From positions 1 to 64,000 of the forward strand of contig JAGBOF010000021.1 of the NCBI GenBank assembly GCA_017633985.1: a DNA stretch of 64,000 nt. The letters run 5' to 3'. The position numbers and the translations under genes were made by a program. This document shows, piece by piece, positions 52,017 through 62,250 of the stretch (the stretch's first letter is position 1; each line of letters begins with the position of its first letter). The notes below the pieces were generated by a model. That model saw only the letters and a list, made by a program, of their open reading frames with translations. It did not search any database and was not told the origin of the DNA. The stretch is from Bacteroidales bacterium. Its GTDB lineage: Bacteria > Bacteroidota > Bacteroidia > Bacteroidales > P3.

Positions 52017-52967
52017 ATGAGAAAGACAGTTTTATTATTAAGCACGGTGATATTGCTTTCTTCTTGCGTGACAAGCAAAAAATATGACGCATTGTCACTT
52101 GAGAATAAGAAAAACAGCGAAAATCTTGAAGACTGCAGACGTGAAAACGAAACCTTGTCACTTACCGTTAAATCATTGCGGCAGGATATTGACACGAAAA
52201 ACAAATATATTGAAGATTTAACCACGGGTGACAAAAAATCTTCCGATATTATAAAATCTTTAAACAAAGAAAACGCCGATTTAAAGTCACAATTGGAAGC
52301 GGCAAACATGAAAATAAACGAGGTTGTCAATGATAAAAGCGAGCATTTGACTGAATTGAGCGATGTTTTGTACAAACGCGAACAGGAACTCAATCAAAAA
52401 GAATACACATTGGACAGTCTGCAAAACGAATTCTGGGAAAACCAAAAGCAAATGAAACTTCTCAAAAGCCAATTGGCGGGTAAAGACGCCCAATTGCAGA
52501 AAATCCAAAGCACATTGAAGGATGCGCTGTTGGGATTTGCCGATAAGGGACTTTCAATAGAGAATAAAAACGGCAAAGTATATGTTTTGATGGAAGAAAA
52601 GCTGTTATTCCAAAGCGGAAAGTGGGATGTAAGCGAAGAAGGCAAGAAAGCGTTGAAAGAAATAGCTGCCGTGCTGGCTAAAAACACGGATATAGACGTT
52701 ATGGTGGAAGGTCACACGGACAATGTGCCGCTTGTAGGCAAAAATCAGATAAAAGACAATTGGGATTTAAGCGTTATGAGGGCTACAAGTATAACAAAAA
52801 TTCTTTTGGACGGAACAAAAATCAACCCAAACCGCATAATACCGTGCGGAAGAGGCGAATATTCGCCGCAGGTTAATAACAAAACACCTGAAAACCGCGC
52901 AAAAAACAGACGTACGGAAATAATTCTTTCGCCTAAAGTAAGCGAATTGATGGATATTCTGAAATAA
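52017..52967 (+). CDS. OmpA-family lipoprotein with long coiled coil
   Basis: 316 residues from ATG at 52017; the longer frame upstream lies within xth. Lipobox LLSSC (Cys17), coiled coil (about 25-165; repeated Lys/Glu/Asn heptads) and a C-terminal OmpA peptidoglycan-binding domain (LFQSGKWDVSEEGKKAL, VEGHTDNVPL, NRRTEIIL). It probably tethers the outer membrane to the cell wall. Ends at a strong terminator. Confidence 0.87.
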   Translation: MRKTVLLLSTVILLSSCVTSKKYDALSLENKKNSENLEDCRRENETLSLTVKSLRQDIDTKNKYIEDLTTGDKKSSDIIKSLNKENADLKSQLEAANMKINEVVNDKSEHLTELSDVLYKREQELNQKEYTLDSLQNEFWENQKQMKLLKSQLAGKDAQLQKIQSTLKDALLGFADKGLSIENKNGKVYVLMEEKLLFQSGKWDVSEEGKKALKEIAAVLAKNTDIDVMVEGHTDNVPLVGKNQIKDNWDLSVMRATSITKILLDGTKINPNRIIPCGRGEYSPQVNNKTPENRAKNRRTEIILSPKVSELMDILK

Positions 52968-52994
52968 AAGAACTTAACACGCAATTTAAATAAA

Positions 52995-53029
52995 AATACG
53001 GCATCTTTAAATTAAAAAGATGCCGTATT
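52995..53029. terminator. Bidirectional terminator
   Basis: AATACGGCATCTTT (52995-53008) with AAAGATGCCGTATT (53016-53029), 14 bp, between convergent genes. Confidence 0.85.
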
Positions 53030-53048
53030 GATTTTCTTATTCTGCGTA

Positions 53049-53405
53049 TTAATTATTTGCAGCCTTTGTTCCTACGGGTTTATCCGCAACTTTGCCCTGA
53101 AGATCTATTCTTGCACTTTTGTTAACATCCGCTTTATTAACGGTAGATGCGCTCTGAATTTTCAAATCAGCTTTTTTGTTTGTTTGATTTGCCGTAACAG
53201 GGCGGCGTTTTACGTTTTTAACCTCTTTTTTAGGAGTTGCTTTTAACGGTTGAAGATTTTTGCCGTCAAGTTTCTGTACTTTGGAAGAATTTAAATTGAT
53301 ATCCTTCTGACCTTGTTGCTGCTGAATTTTTATAGGTTCTTGTGCCGATGCGCTCAATGCCAATCCTGCAAAAGCAACCAATGATAAAATTAATCCTTTT
53401 TTCAT
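53049..53405 (-). CDS. Small secreted Lys/Asn/Gln-rich protein, unknown
   Basis: 118 residues from ATG at 53405. Signal peptide (about 1-21, LALSASAQ), then a hydrophilic, basic mature part with no cysteines and no clear fold (QQQQGQKDINLNSS, KKEVKNVKRRPV, NQTNKKADLKIQS). Probably disordered. No family recognised. Convergent with the OmpA-like gene. Confidence 0.55.
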   Translation of the reverse strand: MKKGLILSLVAFAGLALSASAQEPIKIQQQQGQKDINLNSSKVQKLDGKNLQPLKATPKKEVKNVKRRPVTANQTNKKADLKIQSASTVNKADVNKSARIDLQGKVADKPVGTKAANN

Positions 53406-53583
53406 ATTATGCCCTTTCAAATTTTTGTTTTCACAATATTTTATCAAATTCTGTGCCAAACAATTATCTGATAATCATATTAAAATCTCATCTGCATGGA
53501 ATCATTACACAAAAGAACAAAACCGACTGCCGTCTCCTACCCTTTTTATCCCCTTTTAATGCTCATAAAAAACACCTAAAAAA

Positions 53584-53677
53584 ATTAAAACGGCGTTTTA
53601 AGAAAATAATCACGCAGATTAATAAAATAATCACGCAGATTAATTTACTGAAACGGCGTTTTATTTTGACGGCTTGC
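53584..53677. repeat. Modular palindromic repeat R9
   Basis: AAAACGGCGTTTTA, then AATAATCACGCAGATTA twice, then TTTACTGAAACGGCGTTTTA and TTTTGACGGCTTG. This is the most complete copy: outer, inner, inner, outer. Confidence 0.85.
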
Positions 53678-53751
53678 ACAATACTAAAAATCAGATGCAT
53701 ATAAATTGCCGTAAAAACATGCAAAAATGCCTTGATTTGTGATTTATTTTC

Positions 53752-53759
53752 TATCTTTG
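53752..53759 (+). promoter_or_regulatory. -7 element of TM2-domain gene
   Basis: TATCTTTG; it places the start at 53777, not further upstream. Confidence 0.6.
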
Positions 53760-53776
53760 CAAAAACATTTTTGACT

Positions 53777-54130
53777 ATGGAACACAAATTTGAAAAATAT
53801 TGCCAAAACTGCGGTGCGGTTATAGATAAAGATGCATTGTTTTGTCCTAAATGCGGCAAAAAACAATATGATCCTGAAACCGAAAAACGTAATGACAACA
53901 ATAATACATTGAACTTAAGTACTATTAATAAGGATTGGTTGATTACATTGCTTTTGTGCTTTTTCACGGGGGCTTTGGGTATCCACAGGTTCTATAACGG
54001 CAAAATCGCAACGGGCATTCTTATGCTTATAACTGCAGGAGGATTGGGTATTTGGTATGTCGTAGACCTTATAATAATAATTTTCGGGAAATTTACGGAT
54101 AAAAACGGTAATTACATAAGCGTGAATTAG
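53777..54130 (+). CDS. Zinc-ribbon plus TM2-domain membrane protein
   Basis: 117 residues. N-terminal zinc ribbon (YCQNCGAVIDKDALFCPKCG, residues 8-27, four Cys), a polar linker, then a TM2 domain with two helices and the motif FFTGALGIHRFYNGKIATGI. Such proteins are common in Bacteroidota with no fixed role. Monocistronic. Confidence 0.82.
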   Translation: MEHKFEKYCQNCGAVIDKDALFCPKCGKKQYDPETEKRNDNNNTLNLSTINKDWLITLLLCFFTGALGIHRFYNGKIATGILMLITAGGLGIWYVVDLIIIIFGKFTDKNGNYISVN

Positions 54131-54156
54131 GATATTACGGCAAAACGGTAATTTAT

Positions 54157-55272
54157 TTATACCGCCAATTCCAATATTAACGCATCTTGTAAATGCCAAC
54201 CGCTGCGGGTAAGGCTGCAATCTTTGTTTAAAAGATTTTGTGCAATCAGTTTGTTTACTTGTTTAACAAAATGCCCGTAATATTGCGAAAAATGCTTTTT
54301 CACATACGCAGGATCCGGTCCGCAGGACATCCTTGCAGACAACATAACATACTCATTATATTTGTCCTTTGCGGTAAGGATTTCTTTTTGAAACACTGCG
54401 TCTGCTTGGTTTGATATAATACGGTCGGTATATGCTTTTATATCGTTTTCATTCCACGTTCTGCACAGCGTATCAAACGAATGAGCTCCCGCACCTACAC
54501 CGAGATAAGGCTTAAACGTCCAATATGCCGTATTATGCATTGATACAAATCCGTCTTTGGCAAACGAAGAAGTTTCATAATGCTTGTAACCGTGACTTTC
54601 CAACGTGTCAATCGTATAATCAGCTTCTTCAACGGCACGTTGTTCGCTTACGGGAGAATATTTACCCTTATCCACAAGTTTTTTCAACATGGTCCCCTCT
54701 TCAATCATAAGGGTGTAACAGGATATATGCGGCAAATCAAATTTAAGGAACTCATCCAAATTGCGTTTCCATTTATCAAAAGACGAAAAAGGCAGATTGC
54801 TGATCAAATCTATTGATATATTTGAATATCCGACACTCAAAGCGTTTTCGACAGACATAAACGATTCTTCGGATGTGTGACTGCGGTTCAAATAACGCAA
54901 ATCTTCTTTATCAAAACTCTCAATACCTATGCTCAAACGGTTTATTCCGACGGTTTTCAGGGATTGCAGATAATTCTTATCCGCATTCTCGGGATTTATT
55001 TCGAAGGTTACTTCCTTAACATCACTTATATTAAAATTTCTCTCAATACAATTGAAAATCTTTTCCACATTCTTTATCGGTAAAAGCGAAGGCGTGCCCC
55101 CTCCGAAGTATATCGTTTCTATGTTTTTGTCAATAAAATCTTTTCTTAAGGTAAGTTCTTTTATCAAACAGTCGGTATAAAGGTCTTTGTCGTAACTTAA
55201 AGGCGTTGAAAAGAAGGAGCAATAAATGCACTTATGACGGCAAAACGGTATATGGAAGTATAATGAAGCCAT
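54157..55272 (-). CDS. HemW-like radical SAM protein
   Basis: 371 residues. Cys11, Cys15 and Cys18 in FCRHKCIYCSFF form the radical SAM [4Fe-4S] site with the extra HemW-type Phe; GGGTPSLL and RLSIGIESFD follow, and the C-terminal HemN-like region ends TRSGWHLQDALILEL. HemW proteins are haem chaperones rather than the oxygen-independent coproporphyrinogen oxidase they were first named after. Followed downstream in the operon direction by nothing; upstream neighbour is a kinase. Confidence 0.85.
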   Translation of the reverse strand: MASLYFHIPFCRHKCIYCSFFSTPLSYDKDLYTDCLIKELTLRKDFIDKNIETIYFGGGTPSLLPIKNVEKIFNCIERNFNISDVKEVTFEINPENADKNYLQSLKTVGINRLSIGIESFDKEDLRYLNRSHTSEESFMSVENALSVGYSNISIDLISNLPFSSFDKWKRNLDEFLKFDLPHISCYTLMIEEGTMLKKLVDKGKYSPVSEQRAVEEADYTIDTLESHGYKHYETSSFAKDGFVSMHNTAYWTFKPYLGVGAGAHSFDTLCRTWNENDIKAYTDRIISNQADAVFQKEILTAKDKYNEYVMLSARMSCGPDPAYVKKHFSQYYGHFVKQVNKLIAQNLLNKDCSLTRSGWHLQDALILELAV

Positions 55273-55305
55273 GGTATGACAGTGTTTTATCCGAATATTG
55301 CAAAC

Positions 55306-56826
55306 TTACTTTCCAGACTTATACAGTTCAATTCTGAAGGTTGTTCCTTCGTTCGGGGCTGAGTTTTTGACGTATATTTTGCCTTTATGGTATTCTTCTA
55401 TTATACGTTTAACCAGCGAAAGTCCCAATCCCCATCCGCGTTTTTTGGTCGTATAACCCGGACGGAATATTTGTTTGAACTGATTACGCTCCATACCTTT
55501 TCCCGTATCGGTTATATCCAAATGAACATGCGAAGATTTTTCCTCCAAATCGATAGTTATCGTTCCGCTGCCCTCCATCGCATCAACGGCATTCTTTATC
55601 AAATTCTCAACAGTCCATTCAAAAAGCGGTTTATTCAAAGGAAGCATCAGCGGATGGTTCAACGGTACGTTTATTACGAAATTAACTTTCTTCGGAATGC
55701 GGAGTTGAAGATAAGAAACGGCGTTATATATTATAAGTGTAATATCCTGCTGCTTCAAATCAACTGCCGAACCAATCTGTGAGAAACGTTGGGTTATCAG
55801 ATTGAGTCTTGCAATATCTTTATCAATTTCTTTGCAAGCTTGTTCATTCTCCGGATTCATACGTAACAACTCCGTCCAACCCATAAGTGACGATATTGGA
55901 GTACCTAATTGATGTGCCGTTTCCTTGCTCATACCTATCCAAACGGAATTTTGTTCTGATATTTTCATTGTGCGGAATATTTGGAACAACAACAAAGCCA
56001 TCAATATCAAAATAAATGCGTACAAAAACGGATAATACTTCAATACCGTAAGCTCGGGACTGCGTTTATAATAAATATATCCCGTTTTGTTGTCATACAT
56101 TGATATTTTAATGGGCGTATTATCCTTTGTCATGTAGTCAATCGTATTTTTCAGATTTTCTTTTGAAAACCTGTCGGCAGGAATATTACCGGATATGTAA
56201 ATATACTCTTTTGCCGAATCGGTGACAATAACGGGTACGAATACGTAATTCTCCGCAACTTCGTTCAAAAGAGAATTGGTCAAATCATCAAGCATATCCT
56301 TCAAATCAGAATAAACCAAACTTGAAGTGTAATACAATTTGAATTTCATTCCGTAAACTTCGTATTCAAACGGTTTATTACGAGAAAACTTTCTTAATAA
56401 ATCTCCCGTCAATACCGTCTGCTCTTGGGGAATGTCCACATTCTGCGAAAGGGTTATATTATTGAATTCATCGGTTATAATTACAGGAATTGTTTTGTTA
56501 TCCATAATAATTTTGGTGTAGAACCTGAGTTTGGGAGAAGACAAATCGGCATCTTCACTTTGCGACATAATTATTTTATATGCATCTATAAACTGTTGCA
56601 GTCTTGTTTGCTCACTTTGAGAAGCCTTTTGATAAAAATCCTGCGTTCTTTTTATCAATTCCGCCTTGTTATTAACCGCCGCAGCCCACAATTCCACTTT
56701 CTTTTGTTCGTCCTGACGGAGTTTTTTTATTATTGTGTTCATCGGTATAAACATAACAACGGCTATAACCATGCCGAATGTCAGTATATACCAATTCAAA
56801 CGCACATTTCTTGTATAGTTTTTCAT
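55306..56826 (-). CDS. Membrane sensor histidine kinase
   Basis: 506 residues. Helix 1 (about 10-32), a large periplasmic sensor domain, helix 2 (about 265-288), H box SKETAHQLGTPISSLMGW, N box ENLIKNAVDAMEG, G1 DITDTGKGM and G2 RGWGLGLSLVKRII. No response regulator adjacent, so an orphan here. Own promoter (-7 at 56850). Confidence 0.9.
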   Translation of the reverse strand: MKNYTRNVRLNWYILTFGMVIAVVMFIPMNTIIKKLRQDEQKKVELWAAAVNNKAELIKRTQDFYQKASQSEQTRLQQFIDAYKIIMSQSEDADLSSPKLRFYTKIIMDNKTIPVIITDEFNNITLSQNVDIPQEQTVLTGDLLRKFSRNKPFEYEVYGMKFKLYYTSSLVYSDLKDMLDDLTNSLLNEVAENYVFVPVIVTDSAKEYIYISGNIPADRFSKENLKNTIDYMTKDNTPIKISMYDNKTGYIYYKRSPELTVLKYYPFLYAFILILMALLLFQIFRTMKISEQNSVWIGMSKETAHQLGTPISSLMGWTELLRMNPENEQACKEIDKDIARLNLITQRFSQIGSAVDLKQQDITLIIYNAVSYLQLRIPKKVNFVINVPLNHPLMLPLNKPLFEWTVENLIKNAVDAMEGSGTITIDLEEKSSHVHLDITDTGKGMERNQFKQIFRPGYTTKKRGWGLGLSLVKRIIEEYHKGKIYVKNSAPNEGTTFRIELYKSGK

Positions 56827-56849
56827 TTTAAAATGATATTATTTTTTTG

Positions 56850-56857
56850 CAAAGATA
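56850..56857 (-). promoter_or_regulatory. -7 element of sensor kinase
   Basis: TATCTTTG on the minus strand. Confidence 0.6.
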
Positions 56858-56880
56858 CATAATAATTCAGATTTTTGTCG

Positions 56881-56888
56881 TAATTTTG
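56881..56888 (+). promoter_or_regulatory. -7 element of dapA
   Basis: TAATTTTG, 32 nt before the ATG. Confidence 0.6.
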
Positions 56889-56919
56889 ACGTCCGTTTTT
56901 TTAAGAATATTGCTGAATA

Positions 56920-57807
56920 ATGAAAGAATTTAATATAAAAGGTACGGGAGTGGCTCTTATTACTCCTTTTGACAGGCAAAGCAACGTTGATTTTACCAGT
57001 TTCGGCAGACTAATCAATCATGTAATAGAAGGCGGAGTTGATTATTTGGTTTGTTTGGGTACGACAAGCGAATATCCTACCCTTACGGAAAAGGAAATGC
57101 TCGCCATTAAGGAATTTACCATCGAAACGGTTGATAACAGAGTGCCTATAGTCTTGGGAATGGGTTCAAACGATACAAGGGATTTGATAAACCACATAAC
57201 CAAATTCGATTACAGCGGCATATCAGCCGTACTCTCCGTTGCACCTTATTACAACAAACCTTCGCAAAAAGGACTCTTCGAACATTTCCGTTTGGTTGCA
57301 GGCTCATGTCCTTTACCTGTTATAATATATAATGTACCCGGCAGAACAGGCTCCAATTTGACTGCGGAAACTACTTTAAAACTCGCCGAAGAATGTAAAA
57401 ACATCATAGGAATAAAGGAAGCCAGCGGCAACATGGCTCAATGCATGGAAATATTAAGACGCAAACCCAAAGGATTCGAACTTATAAGCGGGGAAGATGC
57501 CTTAACCCTTCCTTTAATAAGTTGCGGAGCCAAAGGAGTTATATCGGTAACCGCCAACGCATTTCCTTATTATGTAAGCGAAATGGTTAATCTCGCTTTG
57601 AAGGACAATTGCCGCAAAGCCGCGGTTTTACACAACAAACTGCTGCCGTTTACCAACGCCGTATTCGAAGAAGGCAACCCTTGCGGAATAAAAGCTGCTT
57701 TGGAAATTATGGGAATATCCCAAAGCGTGGTCAGAATGCCGCTTGCCAAAGTATCAAAACCGCTTTACAACAAAATACAATCGATAATCAAGGAAATAAA
57801 TGCATGA
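56920..57807 (+). CDS. dapA: 4-hydroxy-tetrahydrodipicolinate synthase
   Basis: 295 residues. GTGVALITPF, GTTSEYPTLTEKE, YNVPGRTGSN with the active-site Tyr, and the Schiff-base Lys in IIGIKEASGN. Condenses pyruvate with aspartate semialdehyde, the first step of diaminopimelate synthesis; asd and dapD are elsewhere in the window. Confidence 0.95.
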   Translation: MKEFNIKGTGVALITPFDRQSNVDFTSFGRLINHVIEGGVDYLVCLGTTSEYPTLTEKEMLAIKEFTIETVDNRVPIVLGMGSNDTRDLINHITKFDYSGISAVLSVAPYYNKPSQKGLFEHFRLVAGSCPLPVIIYNVPGRTGSNLTAETTLKLAEECKNIIGIKEASGNMAQCMEILRRKPKGFELISGEDALTLPLISCGAKGVISVTANAFPYYVSEMVNLALKDNCRKAAVLHNKLLPFTNAVFEEGNPCGIKAALEIMGISQSVVRMPLAKVSKPLYNKIQSIIKEINA

Positions 57808-57885
57808 GAAAGTGAGTAAAAACTGCCTCTGTATTTAAAGGAATATAAGATTATATATTTAATAACATTTAAAACTTAATCAATC

Positions 57886-58878
57886 ATGGTTAATTACAAA
57901 GATTTAGGACTTGTTAATTCAAGGGAATTATTCAAAAAAGCAATAAACGGCGGATATGCAATTCCTGCTTTTAATTTTAACAATATGGAACAGATGCAGG
58001 CCATAATACAGGCTTGTGTTGAGGCAAAAAGTCCCGTAATCCTTCAGGTATCATCGGGTGCCAGAAAATACGCTAACCAAACCCTTTTGCGCTATATGGC
58101 TCAAGGTGCAGTGGAATACGCAAAAGAATTGGGTTATGCAATTCCTATCGTTTTGCACTTGGATCACGGCGATACGTTTGAGTTGTGCAAATCCTGCATT
58201 GAGTACGGATTTTCTTCCGTAATGATTGACGGAAGCGCACATCCTTATGATGAGAACGTAGAATTGACTCGTAAGGTTGTTGAATACGCACATAAATATG
58301 ACGTAACCGTTGAAGGAGAATTGGGCGTATTGGCAGGAATAGAAGATGACGTTGTTGCTGCATCCCATGTATACACACGTCCCGAAGATGTTGAGGATTT
58401 CGTAAGCAAAACAGGCGTTGACTCCTTGGCTATATCCATAGGAACTTCACACGGTGCCAACAAATTCAAACCAGAACAGTGCACACGCAATGCTGACGGC
58501 ATATTGGTTCCGCCGCCACTGAGATTTGACATCCTAAAAAAGATAGAAAAACGTATACCGGGCTTCCCTATCGTATTGCACGGTTCTTCATCAGTTCCGC
58601 AGGACTTGGTTAAAAGCATAAACGAACACGGCGGAGCATTGAAAGACGCAATAGGTATACCTGAAGACCAATTGAGGGAAGCAAGTAAGAGTGCCGTTTG
58701 CAAAATCAACATAGATTCCGACGGAAGATTGGCAATGACTGCCGCAGTAAGAGAAGTTTTACAGGCAAAACCTGCTGAATTCGATCCGAGAAAATATTTG
58801 GGACCTGCAAGAGACCGTTTGAAAGAATTATACATCCACAAATGTATTGATGTCTTGGGTTCTGCAAACCAAGCATAA
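57886..58878 (+). CDS. Class II fructose-bisphosphate aldolase
   Basis: 330 residues. Zn ligands in VLHLDHGDTFELCKSCIEYG and SHVYTRPEDVEDF, IDGSAHPYDENVELTRKVV, and HGSSSVPQDLVK for phosphate binding. A glycolytic enzyme typical of Bacteroidota. It follows dapA by 78 nt and could share its transcript. Confidence 0.94.
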   Translation: MVNYKDLGLVNSRELFKKAINGGYAIPAFNFNNMEQMQAIIQACVEAKSPVILQVSSGARKYANQTLLRYMAQGAVEYAKELGYAIPIVLHLDHGDTFELCKSCIEYGFSSVMIDGSAHPYDENVELTRKVVEYAHKYDVTVEGELGVLAGIEDDVVAASHVYTRPEDVEDFVSKTGVDSLAISIGTSHGANKFKPEQCTRNADGILVPPPLRFDILKKIEKRIPGFPIVLHGSSSVPQDLVKSINEHGGALKDAIGIPEDQLREASKSAVCKINIDSDGRLAMTAAVREVLQAKPAEFDPRKYLGPARDRLKELYIHKCIDVLGSANQA

Positions 58879-58910
58879 TTATTTGATTTATAGTAGTTAT
58901 CAAATAGCAA

Positions 58911-58991
58911 AAATAAAACGCCGTAAAAAAAAATTAATCAGGCGTTTTATTTTATTAATACGGCGTTTTAATTTCTTTAAACGCCGTCTTT
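58911..58991. repeat. Modular palindromic repeat R10
   Basis: AAAACGCCGT, AATTAATCAGGCGTTTTA, AATACGGCGTTTTA, AAACGCCGTCTTTTTTTT. Between the aldolase and pyrG; the last arms and T-run could terminate the aldolase transcript. Confidence 0.75.
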
Positions 58992-59122
58992 TTTTTCAAA
59001 GACAGCTTTCTTAATTTTTCAAAGCATGATTACGGTAAAATTTTACGGCTTAAATGTCAAATAAAAAAGTATGAAAGAAAAGTTTTATTGTCAATTATTC
59101 TTCATTTTTAAAGAAAAATTAC

Positions 59123-59130
59123 TATCTTTG
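59123..59130 (+). promoter_or_regulatory. -7 element of pyrG
   Basis: TATCTTTG, 34 nt before the ATG. Confidence 0.65.
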
Positions 59131-59148
59131 CAGATTAATTAATAATAA

Positions 59149-60771
<1,623 letters not shown>

Positions 60772-60831
60772 AAAATATGGGAGAAATTAAAAATTATCAT
60801 AAATAAATTTCGGCGGTTGATGTTTTTTTCA

Positions 60832-60839
60832 TAACTTTG
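60832..60839 (+). promoter_or_regulatory. -7 element of dNK-kdsB operon
   Basis: TAACTTTG, 35 nt before the ATG at 60874. Confidence 0.65.
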
Positions 60840-60873
60840 CCGATTATATACAAATACATCTTAATATAATTAT

Positions 60874-61488
60874 ATGTACACGGCTATTGCGGGAAATATA
60901 GGAAGCGGTAAAACCACCCTGACGGAACTGTTGGTAAAAAACTACGGATGGACGGCTGTTTATGAACAACCTGATGACAACCCTTACATTGCTAATTTCT
61001 ATGATGACATGAGGCGTTGGTCTTTTAATCTGCAAATATATTTTTTACAAAAGAGATATTCCCATGTCATATCATCGTGGAAAACTTATAAGAACATTGT
61101 TCAGGACAGAACCATATACGAAGATGCTTATATATTCGCTCCTAATCTGCATTCAATGGGACTTTTGTCCACTACGGATTACGAAACCTATATCTCTTTG
61201 TTTAACTTACTTAATTCATTGGCTCCTACGCCTGATTTATTGATTTATCTCAAAGCAAGCGTACCTACGTTAATCAACTTGATAGCCAAACGGGGACGTA
61301 TTTATGAGAACTCCATACGTTTGGATTATATAACTTCTTTGAATAAGCGTTACGACGATTGGTTCAACTCCTACAAGGGACGGAAAATCATAGTGGACGT
61401 AGATAACTTGAATATTATAGACTCTCCTGCTGATTTGGGTGAAGTGTTGCAAAAAATAGATGCTGAATTTAATTCTCTTTTTCAATGA
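60874..61488 (+). CDS. Deoxynucleoside kinase
   Basis: 204 residues. P-loop GNIGSGKTT (residues 7-15), YEQPDDNPY, QDRTIYEDAYIFA with the ERS/DRT substrate motif and a lid KRGRIYE. Salvages deoxynucleosides (dA, dG or dC type not resolved). First gene of an operon overlapping kdsB by 4 nt. Confidence 0.9.
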   Translation: MYTAIAGNIGSGKTTLTELLVKNYGWTAVYEQPDDNPYIANFYDDMRRWSFNLQIYFLQKRYSHVISSWKTYKNIVQDRTIYEDAYIFAPNLHSMGLLSTTDYETYISLFNLLNSLAPTPDLLIYLKASVPTLINLIAKRGRIYENSIRLDYITSLNKRYDDWFNSYKGRKIIVDVDNLNIIDSPADLGEVLQKIDAEFNSLFQ

Positions 61489-62246
61489 AAAATAAGATAT
61501 TGGCAGTTATACCGGCACGTTACGCTTCTACAAGGTTTGAAGGTAAACCGTTGGCAATGATAAACGACAAGCCGATGGTTATGTGGGTTTATGATGCCGC
61601 AGTAAAAAGCGGATTGTTCAACAAAACCGTCGTTGCAACCGATGACACAAGGATATACAATGCGGTAAAACAATATTCGGGTGAGGTTATTATGACTTCA
61701 AACGATTTGAAAAACGGAACGGAACGCTGTCTGCAAACGCTGTCTTTGCTTGAAAAAGAAGGTTTGGGGTTTGATATTGTGATAAACATACAGGGCGATG
61801 AACCGTTGATACAAAAAAAGATGATGGAATGTGTAATAAGCGGTTTTGAAAATCAATACGCCGATATTGTCACATTGAAAAAAGCTATTGAAACCCAAGA
61901 TGAATTAAACGACAGGAATGTTGTTAAAGTTGTCTGCAATAAAGACGGCAGGGCTTTATATTTTTCAAGAAACGCCGTACCGTTTTGCAGGGACAATAAC
62001 ACGGAAGAATTAATACAAAGCGGAAAATACTTCAAGCATATAGGTATTTACGGCTATAGATCTTCGGCTCTTAAGAAGATTGTGCATTTGGAAGAAAGTT
62101 TTTTGGAGAAAACGGAAAAACTTGAGCAATTACGGTGGTTGGAAAACGGATATAATATTGTCGTTAAGACGACTGATACGGATACTGTGGGCGTTGATAC
62201 AAAAGAAGATTTAGAAAAAATAATACGGATAATAAATACAAAATAA
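61485..62246 (+). CDS. kdsB: 3-deoxy-manno-octulosonate cytidylyltransferase
   Basis: 253 residues. VIPARYASTRFEGKPLAMI, ATDDTRIYNAV, NIQGDEPLI, and the late KHIGIYGYR and GVDTKEDLE. Activates KDO for lipopolysaccharide. ATG overlaps the stop of the kinase (ATGA). Confidence 0.95.
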   Translation: MKNKILAVIPARYASTRFEGKPLAMINDKPMVMWVYDAAVKSGLFNKTVVATDDTRIYNAVKQYSGEVIMTSNDLKNGTERCLQTLSLLEKEGLGFDIVINIQGDEPLIQKKMMECVISGFENQYADIVTLKKAIETQDELNDRNVVKVVCNKDGRALYFSRNAVPFCRDNNTEELIQSGKYFKHIGIYGYRSSALKKIVHLEESFLEKTEKLEQLRWLENGYNIVVKTTDTDTVGVDTKEDLEKIIRIINTK

Positions 62247-62250
62247 TAAT

